This document shows positions 40,699 through 50,786 of a stretch of 64,000 nucleotides of DNA, piece after piece. Position 1 is the first letter of the stretch. Each line of letters begins with the position of its first letter. The notes under the pieces were generated by a model that saw only the letters and a list, made by a program, of their open reading frames with translations, had not been told where the DNA came from and did not search any database. The position numbers and the translations under genes were made by a program. The DNA comes from Opitutales bacterium. Lineage in GTDB: Bacteria > Verrucomicrobiota > Verrucomicrobiia > Opitutales > Seribacteraceae. Where the stretch lies: assembly GCA_028045305.1 (NCBI GenBank), contig JAOFTV010000001.1:184355-248354 (forward strand). Direction: 5' to 3'.

Positions 40699-41580
40699 AT
40701 GAAAGAGAGTATTTTGCTGAAGGTCTTTTATGTATTCTCTTTGTCCCTAAGTACATTCGAACTACAAAGTAAAAACCAAAATCTTCAGTTAGATGATCTG
40801 GTCACTCCAATGATGACCAAAAGTGCACCTTCACCTGGCAAACGAGTTCGACAGGTTGCTTCGGAATATAATGGCACTCAGGTTTATCACTCTTTGTATT
40901 TGCCGACCGATTGGCAATGGGGGAAAAGCTTTCCCGTTTTGATTGAATACACCGGAAACAAGTTTGTGCCATCTGGGGCAACGGGAGAAGTTAAAGATGC
41001 CAATCTTGGTTATGGGTTGAGCGGTGGAAAAGGATTTATTTGGGTAACCATGCCCTACATTCAAAAGGGTAAAAAAGAAAATGCTTTAATATGGTGGGGG
41101 GATAGAGAGGCGACGATCGATTATTGTAAAGTTAATCTCCCGCGCATCTGTGCGGACTTTGGAGGAGATACCAATAACCTTTTTATCTGCGGTTTTTCCC
41201 GCGGAGCCATTGCCTGTAGTTACATTGGACTTGCGGATGATGAGATCGCATCGTTTTGGAAAGGCATGATTACTCACGATCATTTTGATGGGCAAAGAGA
41301 GTGGGAGTACCAAGCGAGTGACCGAGAGTCTGCACTTAGGCGGATTAATCGACTCAATAATCGACCCGCACTCATTTGCGGGGACAAAAACTCATTTTTG
41401 AAAGACCATACAGATCTTGCAGATTTCACTTTTTTACCGGTGCCTGTGAACGATATTTTTTCCATCCCAGAGGGAGAGGTTCTTCATCCCCATACCGATC
41501 TTTGGGCACATCGGGAAAGTTCAACCCGGCAAAAAGCGAGGGCTTGGTTAAAGCAAAAGGTAAAACTGAGAAAAAATTAA
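40699..41580 (+). CDS. Exported alpha/beta-hydrolase (esterase-like)
   Basis: FPVLIEYTGN; nucleophile elbow GFSRGA; N-terminal signal segment. Confidence 0.6.
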   Translation: MKESILLKVFYVFSLSLSTFELQSKNQNLQLDDLVTPMMTKSAPSPGKRVRQVASEYNGTQVYHSLYLPTDWQWGKSFPVLIEYTGNKFVPSGATGEVKDANLGYGLSGGKGFIWVTMPYIQKGKKENALIWWGDREATIDYCKVNLPRICADFGGDTNNLFICGFSRGAIACSYIGLADDEIASFWKGMITHDHFDGQREWEYQASDRESALRRINRLNNRPALICGDKNSFLKDHTDLADFTFLPVPVNDIFSIPEGEVLHPHTDLWAHRESSTRQKARAWLKQKVKLRKN

Positions 41581-41620
41581 GGAGAATGGCCTTCAACAAA
41601 GTTTCTCTTGCCAAAAATAA

Positions 41621-42583
41621 TCAGGGCTTTTCGATCTTCTGAAAAAAGGAGTTCTCGTTTTCTCGCTCAATTTGCAAAAGAGCACTGTCCACGATTTCAA
41701 AAGCAGATTCAATACTTTGATCCACATAGCTGAGGTACCACTCGTCTTTTTCTTGGTCCAAGGAAGGATAGCCCACAAGTTCAAGTAGTTGAAACGTTCG
41801 GGGGTCAAAATTATCCACTTCCACTTCATAAACCAGGGAAGGTTGGTCATCCAGTTGGCTGGATGGATCATTGGGTTGGTTGATTTCGAGCATCACCCGG
41901 TAGGGCATCGAGGAATTTTGGTCTTTGGGCAGGATGTAATCTGATGGATCGAAGGAACCATTTGCAGTAGCCTCTGAAATCGCATCAATTGATTCATCCA
42001 GGGACAACTGTTTTTCCTCTGCATCTCGTTTCGCTTGTTCCCAACCCTTGACCTTAAAGGCCCAGTAGGGGAGTTGTTTCTGGCTGTCGTTCAGGTCAGT
42101 TGAATAGAGAGTCTTGATATGATAAAGAGACTGATTTTCTAGCCAAATCGCTAAATGAGGAGGGTTTTGCGGATCATAACTTGGACCGGTTCGTACATCC
42201 AAAAGTAATTTGTAACCAGGGTCTGGTGAGTACTGATAGGTGAGACCCTTCTCTTCCAGTTCAAACATATCCAAAGCTGGTCCAAGGTTACCACTTAATC
42301 CAAGAACAGCCTTGATGGGTGCTGGTTGGTAGTAAAAGAATGCAGTGATTAAAGCAACCGCAAGTCCGACTGCCATTGCGGTACTATGCTTAAAATATTT
42401 TTTGAGAGGAACAATATTGTTGAGAATATGCCCAACAACCACCGCAATGAAAACGAACCCGGATAAGGCGTGTAGGCCGATAATTTCGATGGAGAATGGC
42501 TGTGAAAAGGCATAAATGCCCGACAATGCCATGACCAAAAAGAGGAGGGCATTGAAAAGAGATATGATCCGCCTTCTGTTCAA
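41621..42583 (-). CDS. Small membrane protein, paralogue-like of 34050-35030 (DUF4405/PepSY-like plus DUF2271-like)
   Basis: TM segment with His pair (LHALSGFVFIAVVVGHILN, 14 apart); DAISEATANG aligned with DSTSGATQSH; VMLEINQPNDPS vs LCVEINAPFDSN; QLLELVGYP vs YLLELTGHG. Confidence 0.6.
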   Translation of the reverse strand: MNRRRIISLFNALLFLVMALSGIYAFSQPFSIEIIGLHALSGFVFIAVVVGHILNNIVPLKKYFKHSTAMAVGLAVALITAFFYYQPAPIKAVLGLSGNLGPALDMFELEEKGLTYQYSPDPGYKLLLDVRTGPSYDPQNPPHLAIWLENQSLYHIKTLYSTDLNDSQKQLPYWAFKVKGWEQAKRDAEEKQLSLDESIDAISEATANGSFDPSDYILPKDQNSSMPYRVMLEINQPNDPSSQLDDQPSLVYEVEVDNFDPRTFQLLELVGYPSLDQEKDEWYLSYVDQSIESAFEIVDSALLQIERENENSFFQKIEKP

Positions 42584-42589
42584 ACTCTC

Positions 42590-43966
42590 TTAAGACTTGG
42601 AGGGTACAATTGCTCCATGTTCATGTAACAGGGAGTAAATATCATCCAGAGGAACTTCTTGGGGGGTTGTTGAAGACTTTGCGGCGAGCACTGCAGTACA
42701 GGCTGCTGCCTGCCCCATTCCCATGCAGGATGCCTGTACCCGTGCTGCAGAATTGGCATAGCGATCACTGGATAGGCAACGACCTGCAACCATTAAATTC
42801 TTGGATCCCTTCGGAATCAGCGAGCCTCTTGGAATGGTTGGAACCACACCTCTCTTAAGATGTTTGGGTACCACACCATCCTTGGTGTGCAAGTCGATTG
42901 GGTAAAAGGAATAACACAGGGCATCATCAAATATTCTGCCGTGCTGGTAGTCATGGACGGTAAGGGTCGTCTCCCCTTTGATACGAAAAGTCTCACGGGT
43001 TGCGGTCTCGTTCATCATTCTGTCAATGCTGGCATTCTTTCCTCCAGGGATAGTCTTGAGAAACTTGAGCATTCTCAGAACTGATTTTCTACCTGCCAAG
43101 TTGGTTTGGGTTTGGGTGCCCGCATCTGTGGAATCGGCACCAAAGATATGATTCACATTTCCTCGGGTGCTACGGATTGGTTGCATCACATTACCGCTCC
43201 AGGTATCTCCTTTCTGCAAGCGACCTTCCTTGATGGCCTCATTATACATTTGCTGAATTTGCGTGGCGTTTTTGTTGACTACTGCCATATCAAGTCCCTT
43301 GTAAATAACTACCTGCGTACCAGGCTGACGCTCATCTCCACGCAACCGCTCAAATCCTAGCATCCCAACCACGGTGGCATTTCCAGTGCAGTCTATAATT
43401 TGTTTGCAACGCAATGAATAGCTGACTCCCTGCCCTCGAACATCGACTATCCAGCCCTCGGGAACTTGGCTAACCTTTTCTGGGAATTGATAGTAAGCGA
43501 GTGATACGCCTGCATCCAAGCAGGCTTCTTCCGCAAGCAGGGAATACAACTGACCATTTAAATCAACATGATAGGGAACATGGGATCGATGATTTTTGGT
43601 GAAATCCTGAAGCTTACGACCATCAATTTCCACAGATTTTTCGACCAGTTCCCAACCAATTCCGGAAATGACCTGCTTGCCCCAAGCGTGAAAAAGTCCA
43701 GGGAAGCAAACACCACCGGTAGTCGTGGTTCCTCCCAATTGGGAATTTCTTTCAAGCAGAACAGTCTTGGCTCCCAAACGACCGGCTTGGATAGCTGCCA
43801 CATGTCCGGCGGACCCACCACCGACAACCAGAATATCGACATCAAGGATCGAAGTATGTTCGTTTACTGCAGGAGGGTTCTTGGCATTTGCCTTACAGAC
43901 TAGACCGGAGGAAGCAAGAATGGCTGTTCCAGCAACTTTCGATTTAATAAAGTTTCTTCGATTCAT
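42590..43966 (-). CDS. Tat-exported FAD-dependent oxidoreductase
   Basis: NRRNFIKSKVAGTAILASS; VDILVVGGGSAGHVAAIQAGRLGAKTVLLERNSQLGGTTTTGGVCFPG; NLMVAGRCLSSDRYANSAARVQASCMGMGQAA. Confidence 0.9.
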   Translation of the reverse strand: MNRRNFIKSKVAGTAILASSGLVCKANAKNPPAVNEHTSILDVDILVVGGGSAGHVAAIQAGRLGAKTVLLERNSQLGGTTTTGGVCFPGLFHAWGKQVISGIGWELVEKSVEIDGRKLQDFTKNHRSHVPYHVDLNGQLYSLLAEEACLDAGVSLAYYQFPEKVSQVPEGWIVDVRGQGVSYSLRCKQIIDCTGNATVVGMLGFERLRGDERQPGTQVVIYKGLDMAVVNKNATQIQQMYNEAIKEGRLQKGDTWSGNVMQPIRSTRGNVNHIFGADSTDAGTQTQTNLAGRKSVLRMLKFLKTIPGGKNASIDRMMNETATRETFRIKGETTLTVHDYQHGRIFDDALCYSFYPIDLHTKDGVVPKHLKRGVVPTIPRGSLIPKGSKNLMVAGRCLSSDRYANSAARVQASCMGMGQAAACTAVLAAKSSTTPQEVPLDDIYSLLHEHGAIVPSKS

Positions 43967-44153
43967 AATTTGATAAATTTAATTCAAGGTTTGGAGCTTG
44001 TGACCATGTTCCAAAGCCTAAATCTTAGGTTTGATAATATTAGTATAGAAGTTTTTAAATTAATAAGTGTGGTTTTATGAATTCCATATAGTTCATACTA
44101 AAAATTCAGTAAGAATTGTGTAATGGCTGATAACAAGAAGAAATCAGATGGAA

Positions 44154-45263
44154 TTATAAATTATTTTTGGCAGAAAAAAGGCGTTGGTAGGCCGTACTGT
44201 ATTGGAATTCTATTTTATCGTCTACTTCTTTGCAAAAGCGAGCGACCAGATTCATTTCTTCGGCTTTTTTCATGCCCTCCTGCAGTCCCATGACCATCAA
44301 GGCTGTGGCCCAGGCATCCGCATCCCTGGCAGTGGGGGCAAATGCATTGACTGCAATTAAATTATGCTCAATTGGACTTCCTGTTTTGGGACTCAATAAA
44401 TGAGAAGCACTTCGATGGGATTTCGGGTTTGTTTTTTTGATTCGGTAGGTGCCAGAAGTGGCCACTGCATAGTTACGAAGGGGGACGGACACTATGATAT
44501 CTTTTCTGGATCCACCATTTTCCAGTCCGACAATCCATCCCTTTCCACCTCTGCCTTTTCCATTGGCTCTAACTTCTCCGCCAATTTCGACGAGATAATT
44601 TTCAAAATTCAAGCGTTCTAAGAGGTCGCATATTTGATCAATAATTTCTCCTTTAGCTGAGGCAGAAAGATCAAGTTGCAGGGCTGGGATTTTTTTACGA
44701 ACCCTTCCTTTTGGTAACATTTCAAGGTTTTCCATTCCGGTAATTTTTCGCATCTTAGTAATTTGTTGCTCAGTAGGGATGGTGGACCGTGAATTACCCT
44801 GAGGGCCAAATCCCCAAAGGTTTACCAGGGGGCCTAGGGTCGGATCAAGCAGACCTGCGGTCTCACGGTGCATCCATTGGGCATGCTTTAAGAGACCATG
44901 CAGTTGGGGGTGAATGACCATATCGTTCGAGGACTTGTTGGCGTTGAATTGGAAAAGTTCGGAGTCTGGCCGCCAATGAGAAAAGATTTTATCCGCAGCC
45001 TCGAGATTTTGGACGATATCTTTTTGTAGTTTTACTTTCTCGAAAGTTTGATCCTTTAACACCTGGACCATCCAGGTTGTACCCAAGGCATTCCCGGAGA
45101 GCTTGGTGAGGGTGGGGACTTTCGTTGCATCTTGCTGGGTGCACCCGCCAAGCCATAGACATGATGCCAAGCATAAGAACGATAAAATTGAGCCGATCCA
45201 CCCTGGCAGATAGAAATTAATACCGCTCTTTGGGCTCCGGTAGGTATTGAACAAAATCACCAT
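44154..45263 (-). CDS. apbE: FAD:protein FMN transferase (ApbE family lipoprotein)
   Basis: Lipobox WLGGC; LSGNALGTTWMVQV; LDPTLGPLVNLWGFGP; DLSASAKGEIIDQIC; NYLVEIGGEVRANG; SHLLSPKTGSPIEHNL; ARDADAWATALMVMG. Confidence 0.92.
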   Translation of the reverse strand: MVILFNTYRSPKSGINFYLPGWIGSILSFLCLASCLWLGGCTQQDATKVPTLTKLSGNALGTTWMVQVLKDQTFEKVKLQKDIVQNLEAADKIFSHWRPDSELFQFNANKSSNDMVIHPQLHGLLKHAQWMHRETAGLLDPTLGPLVNLWGFGPQGNSRSTIPTEQQITKMRKITGMENLEMLPKGRVRKKIPALQLDLSASAKGEIIDQICDLLERLNFENYLVEIGGEVRANGKGRGGKGWIVGLENGGSRKDIIVSVPLRNYAVATSGTYRIKKTNPKSHRSASHLLSPKTGSPIEHNLIAVNAFAPTARDADAWATALMVMGLQEGMKKAEEMNLVARFCKEVDDKIEFQYSTAYQRLFSAKNNL

Positions 45264-46695
45264 CCTTTTTTTGTATCTCCTTAGACGTTTTAGTCCGTAA
45301 TTTTATGAGAAGATCATGCCATTTTGAATCAACCGCCAAATTATTAAGCTCCTCGGGGTCTTTGTTTAAATCATAGAGCTCCTCGATGGTATCTTCATCG
45401 AAATGACGGATGTATTTGTATGGTCCATCTCGCATCATCATCCAGGCGGTAAGGCCTCTTCTTTGGAAGATATCGTAATTCTTGTTTTTTAGGCGTTCGG
45501 TGACGGTATTTCCATACTCATAGGTTGTATTGATGAGAAGCATGGGCTCAGTCAAAGAAGATGAGGGTTTTTCAAGTAAACCTGAAAGGTCTCTTCCATG
45601 CATTTGCCAAGCAGGAACTGTTCGGCTCAATGAATGAATGGTTCGGGTAATATCGACTCCGTTTACAGGTTCCTTACAGATTGTATTTGCTTCTATTTTC
45701 CCTTGTGAAGAAAAAATTAATGGGGCTAAAAGGTTTGCGTCATAGGCTGCCCATTTTTCTTGCATGCCATGCTCTCCCCAGGCAAAGCCCTGGTCGGAGG
45801 TAAAGATGACTACGGTGTTTTTCAATTGGTCGGTTTTTTTCAAGGCAGCGAGCATAGTACCCACACCATCGTCCAAAGACCTGACCGACCGATGATATTT
45901 TTTTACAAGATTGTCATACTTAAGAGGGTCTCCGTTGCTGTCCTTTTTCCAGCGCGTCAAGTCTTTGAGGTGTTCGGGCTTGGTCGGGCGGGGGCCAAAT
46001 ATATCAACGGGAACTTTGGCGTCAGGTGTTCCAGAGTAGTCCTTCATATGTCGATCGGATGGGGTGTAGGGGCCGTGGACTCCAGGGTAGCACAGCCAAA
46101 GGAACCACGGCTTTGAGATAGCGGCTTGTTTTAGGATATACTCTTCGGCGATTTCGGTGAATCGGTCATTACTGTATCCTCCCAGAGCTTCTCTTGGGCC
46201 ACCATTTGTTCGGACTTGGGTGCCATGGTAGTAAGCCATGGCATTCCTTCTTCCCCCTCCACGGTCCCAGATAACCGAATAATCCCAGTCTCTGCCATGC
46301 CCCACATCTTCACCGAGGTGCCACTTTCCAATACAGGCGGTTTCATATCCGTTCTTTCTAAGTACAGACGGGAAGAATGGCAGTTTTTTGGGGTCGTACG
46401 ATGCCATCGGGTATTTGGTGACCTTGATCGAGTCCAGTCGATGCTGTAAAAGTCCTGTCAGTGCGGAGGCACGGGAAGGTTGGCACCATGTGCCGGAGTA
46501 GCACTGGGTGAAGCGAACGCCTGATTTTGCCAATCGGTCGATATGAGGAGTGCTTACCCAGGAGCGTGCCTTCTCATAGGCGGATACGGAACGAACCGAT
46601 TGATCATCGGTGAAAATGTAGAGAATGTTAGGCTGCTCGTCTCTGGCCCAGATAAATGAACACAGGGAGAAGAAAGAAAAAACAGTGAGGCGCAT
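45217..46695 (-). CDS. Secreted type-I sulfatase
   Basis: QPNILYIFTDDQSVRSVSAYE; CQPSRASALTG; FTSDQGFAWGEHGMQEKW. Confidence 0.92.
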   Translation of the reverse strand: MRLTVFSFFSLCSFIWARDEQPNILYIFTDDQSVRSVSAYEKARSWVSTPHIDRLAKSGVRFTQCYSGTWCQPSRASALTGLLQHRLDSIKVTKYPMASYDPKKLPFFPSVLRKNGYETACIGKWHLGEDVGHGRDWDYSVIWDRGGGRRNAMAYYHGTQVRTNGGPREALGGYSNDRFTEIAEEYILKQAAISKPWFLWLCYPGVHGPYTPSDRHMKDYSGTPDAKVPVDIFGPRPTKPEHLKDLTRWKKDSNGDPLKYDNLVKKYHRSVRSLDDGVGTMLAALKKTDQLKNTVVIFTSDQGFAWGEHGMQEKWAAYDANLLAPLIFSSQGKIEANTICKEPVNGVDITRTIHSLSRTVPAWQMHGRDLSGLLEKPSSSLTEPMLLINTTYEYGNTVTERLKNKNYDIFQRRGLTAWMMMRDGPYKYIRHFDEDTIEELYDLNKDPEELNNLAVDSKWHDLLIKLRTKTSKEIQKKDGDFVQYLPEPKERY

Positions 46696-46700
46696 TAAGG

Positions 46701-48263
46701 CTACTGGGAAACAGAGTCGGTTTCTCGACTGCGCCCCGCATCAAGAATTATCTGAAGTTCGGCATTTAACTTTTCGACTAGGTCGGAGTTGGATTTAGCC
46801 AGATTCTTGGTTTCGCCAGGATCTTCTTCTAAATTAATTAAAGTGAGTCTTTCCACATTTGTATTGGCCAAAGTTTCTTCGACTTTTACATTCCTGGCCA
46901 TTTTTTTGGCGTGCCGAAGAAGTTTCCATTTTCCCTTTCGGAACCCAAAGTTACCTCTTCCTCCATTGTCCTGCTGGATTAGGTGTTCGCGACCCTTAGC
47001 TCCTTCCTCTCCCAGTAGAGCCCCTATAATATTTTGGCTATCCACTAGGGCTTGTTCAGGAATAGAAACGCCAGCCTGAGAGACAAGGCTGGTGGCTAGG
47101 TCGATAGTGCAAACAATTTCATCTGATACTCCCGGCCTAATTTTTCCTGGCCACCAAGTAATAAAAGGTGTGCGGGTACCACCCTCAAAAATACTGTACT
47201 TTCCACCTTTATAGGGCCCAGCTGGTTTGTGGTCTCCCATATGTTCCAAGGCACCATCTTTGTATCCATCATCGCCAACAGGCCCATTGTCCGAGCAGAA
47301 AATAATCATGGTATTATCATCCAGGTTTTGCTCTTTGAGAATACGAACGATTTCCCCAACGCACCAATCCAGTTGCACGATTACATCTCCGCGGTAGCTA
47401 AGAGCAGATGTTCCGCGAAATCGTTCGTGGGGGATGCGTGGAACATGTAGGTCATGAGAAGCAAAGAAGAGAAAGAAAGGATCCTTCTTGTTCTGCTTGA
47501 TCCATTCTTCAGATTTTTCCACCCATTTGTCTGCCAGATCTTCATCCCGAAAACGGGCAGCATGCCCGCCTGTATAAAAACCAATCCGACTTATGCCATT
47601 ATGAATGGTAGAGTTGTGGCCGTGCGACCAGTCCATCTTCAGCGTATCCCGATGAGTAATGCCTGTTGGATGGTCTGGGCTGGGTTTTCGGGATCCCACC
47701 CAAAGCGGGTCTTTGGGATCTAAATTTAGTACACGATCATTCTCTACATAGACTTGTGGAACTCGGTCATTGGTTGTGGGTAAAAGAAAATTGTAGTCAA
47801 ACCCGATCTCCCTCGGGCCAGGCTTGAGTTGTCCATTCCAGTCTGGTCCTTTACCAGGAGCTCCAAGCCCGAGGTGCCACTTCCCAATGACCGCTGTTTT
47901 GTATCCTGCTTTTTTAAGCAGATCTCCAATCGTGGTTTCGCCAGGCTGGATAATCGATGGCCCGTTGGGTGGAGCGATCCCAGTACCTTTTCTACGAAAG
48001 GCATAGTTTCCAGTAAGAAAAGAATAACGGGTGGGGGTACAGGTGGATGCAGAGCAGTAACCACTGGTAAAACGCAATCCTTCTTTAGCCAAACGATCAA
48101 TGTGTGGGGTTTTTAGGTTTTTTGGCTTGGCTCCGTAGCAACCGACATCCCCGTATCCCATATCGTCAGCCATAATCACAATGACATTGGGTTTGCTGGC
48201 AAAGAGACAAGTCGAGCCAAGAAAGGCGGTACAAAAAATGGGAAGGTAATGTTTTAGGTACAT
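46701..48263 (-). CDS. Secreted type-I sulfatase
   Basis: KPNVIVIMADDMGYGDVGCYGAK; CTPTRYSFLTG; FCSDNGPVGDDG. Confidence 0.92.
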   Translation of the reverse strand: MYLKHYLPIFCTAFLGSTCLFASKPNVIVIMADDMGYGDVGCYGAKPKNLKTPHIDRLAKEGLRFTSGYCSASTCTPTRYSFLTGNYAFRRKGTGIAPPNGPSIIQPGETTIGDLLKKAGYKTAVIGKWHLGLGAPGKGPDWNGQLKPGPREIGFDYNFLLPTTNDRVPQVYVENDRVLNLDPKDPLWVGSRKPSPDHPTGITHRDTLKMDWSHGHNSTIHNGISRIGFYTGGHAARFRDEDLADKWVEKSEEWIKQNKKDPFFLFFASHDLHVPRIPHERFRGTSALSYRGDVIVQLDWCVGEIVRILKEQNLDDNTMIIFCSDNGPVGDDGYKDGALEHMGDHKPAGPYKGGKYSIFEGGTRTPFITWWPGKIRPGVSDEIVCTIDLATSLVSQAGVSIPEQALVDSQNIIGALLGEEGAKGREHLIQQDNGGRGNFGFRKGKWKLLRHAKKMARNVKVEETLANTNVERLTLINLEEDPGETKNLAKSNSDLVEKLNAELQIILDAGRSRETDSVSQ

Positions 48264-48294
48264 GTCGTGTTTGTATGGCAGGATTAAAAGAAAT

Positions 48295-49584
48295 TCAAGT
48301 GTTCATCCGCTCTTCAATCTCATTTGGTTCGAGAGGTGTGTCTTTCATTAAATTGATCGGTTGGTTTCCAGAAATTACGATATTGTCCTCCAAGCGAATA
48401 CCGATTCCTTCATTTGGTATGTAAATACCTGGCTCCACCGTAAAGACGGCTCCATCGACAAGTTTTTTTTGTCCATTTGAAACATCGTGCACATCGAGGC
48501 CAAGGGAATGTCCTAGTCCGTGCATAAAATACTTTCGGCAAGCAGGGTGATTAGGTTTTTGATTTTTAACTTCTTTTAGCGAAAGAAGTTTTAGTCGAAC
48601 CAGTTCCTCATTCATCATCTCATGAGCCTCGCTCCTCCATTGCTTGATCTCTTTACCTGCTTTGGCACCTGAGATGGATTTTTGCAGAACTCGAAGCACC
48701 GCTTGATACACCTGTTTTTGTCTACGGGAAAATTTACCGCTTACCGGCACAGTACGGGTGAGGTCGGCGTTGTAGTTCGCATAGCAGGCACCGACATCCA
48801 TAAGTAGGAGGTCTCCCTTTTTACAGGCCTGGTCGTTTTGTAGATAATGTAGCACGCATGCATTCTTGCCGGAGGCAATAATTGGGCCGTAAGCAAACTT
48901 ACACCTTTTACGGATGAATGAACGAGCCCACTCTGCCTCAATCTCATATTCCATTACACCTGGTTTAATTTCCGGCAATACCTCGTTGAAGGCATCTGTG
49001 GTAACTTCCACCGCTTGCTTGATTAGATCGACCTCACATAAATCTTTCCTAAACCTAAGGGCGTGCAGGTGCGGCGCGAGACGAAGAAAGCGACGTTTGG
49101 AAAAGCGTTGGCGCAGAGTGTTGCTGAATCGTTGATCCCTAGTTTCCACAGGATTGTCAGCTCGTTGATGCTCGTTGTCGTTGAGGTAAAAAGGGCCATT
49201 ATTATTTTTGGCTAATTTTCCAAAGACTTCAGTGAAATCTTCTAACCAATGAATCTTGGATATGGCAGAGATTTTACGGGCATCTGTTTTGTTTAGTTTA
49301 TATCCTTCCCAAAGTTGTAGGGTGGGGTTGGGTTTGCGGATGAAGAGGTGGGCCTGTTCGCTGGGTTTTTGGGCACTGGGCTGTAGAACGAGGATGGATT
49401 CTTCCTGCTCGATACCAGAGAGGTAGAAAAGATCGGAGTTTGGATGGTAGGGTAGGGTGCCATCCGCATTGCTGGGCATCAGATCGTTGGCATTTAGCAC
49501 AGACAAAGTGTTTGCCGGCATCCGCTCGAGCAAATGTTTGCGGTTGGTTGCAAACAATTGTGGATCGATTAGGGAGTGGCGCAT
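48295..49584 (-). CDS. Xaa-Pro aminopeptidase (M24)
   Basis: N-terminal FYLSGIEQEESILVLQP; metal-ligand segments LLMDVGACYANYNADLTRT, MHGLGHSLGLDVHD, FTVEPGIYIPNEGIGIRLEDNIVI. Confidence 0.92.
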   Translation of the reverse strand: MRHSLIDPQLFATNRKHLLERMPANTLSVLNANDLMPSNADGTLPYHPNSDLFYLSGIEQEESILVLQPSAQKPSEQAHLFIRKPNPTLQLWEGYKLNKTDARKISAISKIHWLEDFTEVFGKLAKNNNGPFYLNDNEHQRADNPVETRDQRFSNTLRQRFSKRRFLRLAPHLHALRFRKDLCEVDLIKQAVEVTTDAFNEVLPEIKPGVMEYEIEAEWARSFIRKRCKFAYGPIIASGKNACVLHYLQNDQACKKGDLLLMDVGACYANYNADLTRTVPVSGKFSRRQKQVYQAVLRVLQKSISGAKAGKEIKQWRSEAHEMMNEELVRLKLLSLKEVKNQKPNHPACRKYFMHGLGHSLGLDVHDVSNGQKKLVDGAVFTVEPGIYIPNEGIGIRLEDNIVISGNQPINLMKDTPLEPNEIEERMNT

Positions 49585-49600
49585 CGGTTCGATTGGTGGG

Positions 49601-50686
49601 CTAGGAGACGCGCCTTAATTTAGTTATCCGACCAGTTTGTACCCACTCGGCCACAAAGATATCTCCATTGGAAGAGAAGCAGGCATCGTGCGGATGAACG
49701 AATTTCCCGTTTTTCCAGGTCTTGGCATTTCCCCGCTTTACTTTCTTTTGGGTGACCACATTTTCGACATCGTCTCCTAGTCGGGCGACCACCTTGTTGT
49801 TTTTATCGAGCAGAGATATACGGGCGTGCAATTCCGGAATCATTAATAAATCATTCCAAACATCTGCATTGGCTGGCAAACCAAACCCATCTATGGTTTG
49901 AAGATGTTTTCCATCGAGGCTTAAAAATTGTACGGTGTGATGTGCCCGGTCGCAAACCACCACGGTTTCTTCTCCATTTCTACGATCTGTCCAAATGCCG
50001 TGTGGAGTTCTAAAGCTACCCTTTCCATTGCCGGGTCCGCCGAACTTGGAAACCCAATTCCCATCCTTGTCATACCTATGAATCCAGAAGGATCCATATC
50101 CATCTGCGAGCAAAAACCCACCATCATTGAGGAAGGCAAAATTGGTCGGCAGAAATGCGTCCTTCCCCCAGCGTGGTCTTCCTTTTCCCTCAAAGCGTAC
50201 CGACTCCTTGCTGTCTTCTCCCTTCCTGTAAACTCCGCTATCCATAGGTGCATATTTTTCCCAAACTGTTTCACCAGTTAAGGTGAGTTTGGCAAAAGCC
50301 TTAATGTTCTGGTAGGCACAAACATAGAGGAATTCCTCGTTCCCTTCTTTTCGAACCTCGATGCCATGACCACCTCCTTGAAATTGACTACCAAATGCCC
50401 GAACGAATTTTCCATTTGGATCAAATACGAAGATGGAGGGATGTTCTTTTAGGTGCTTTCTTCCCTCATGAATGACATAGACAAAACCTGCTTGATCCAC
50501 GGCTAAATTGTGGGTGGTCTGCCAGCTGTATTGTGACGGAAGTTTTGCCCAGTCGTGAGTCACTTCATATTGATGAACACCTTCACCGATGACCAAGGGG
50601 CTGTTGCCCGACTTTTTGCCTAGGAGTAAATGAGGAAGAAGAAGGCTTCCGGACGCAGAAGTAGTAAGAAAAGATCGTCGATTCAT
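49601..50686 (-). CDS. NHL-repeat / six-bladed beta-propeller exported protein
   Basis: NRRSFLTTSASG; VDQAGFVYVIHEG, FVFDPNGKFVRAFGSQFQGGGHGIEV, KFGGPGNGKGSFRTPHGIW. Confidence 0.82.
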   Translation of the reverse strand: MNRRSFLTTSASGSLLLPHLLLGKKSGNSPLVIGEGVHQYEVTHDWAKLPSQYSWQTTHNLAVDQAGFVYVIHEGRKHLKEHPSIFVFDPNGKFVRAFGSQFQGGGHGIEVRKEGNEEFLYVCAYQNIKAFAKLTLTGETVWEKYAPMDSGVYRKGEDSKESVRFEGKGRPRWGKDAFLPTNFAFLNDGGFLLADGYGSFWIHRYDKDGNWVSKFGGPGNGKGSFRTPHGIWTDRRNGEETVVVCDRAHHTVQFLSLDGKHLQTIDGFGLPANADVWNDLLMIPELHARISLLDKNNKVVARLGDDVENVVTQKKVKRGNAKTWKNGKFVHPHDACFSSNGDIFVAEWVQTGRITKLRRVS

Positions 50687-50786
50687 AAATGGCTTAGGTA
50701 AAGGGGATGATAAGGAGGTTTTTAATTAGGACAGGAGATATCGGGTGGAGCAAGGTTTCGATTTCTCGATGCCTGGAAAATGGAAG

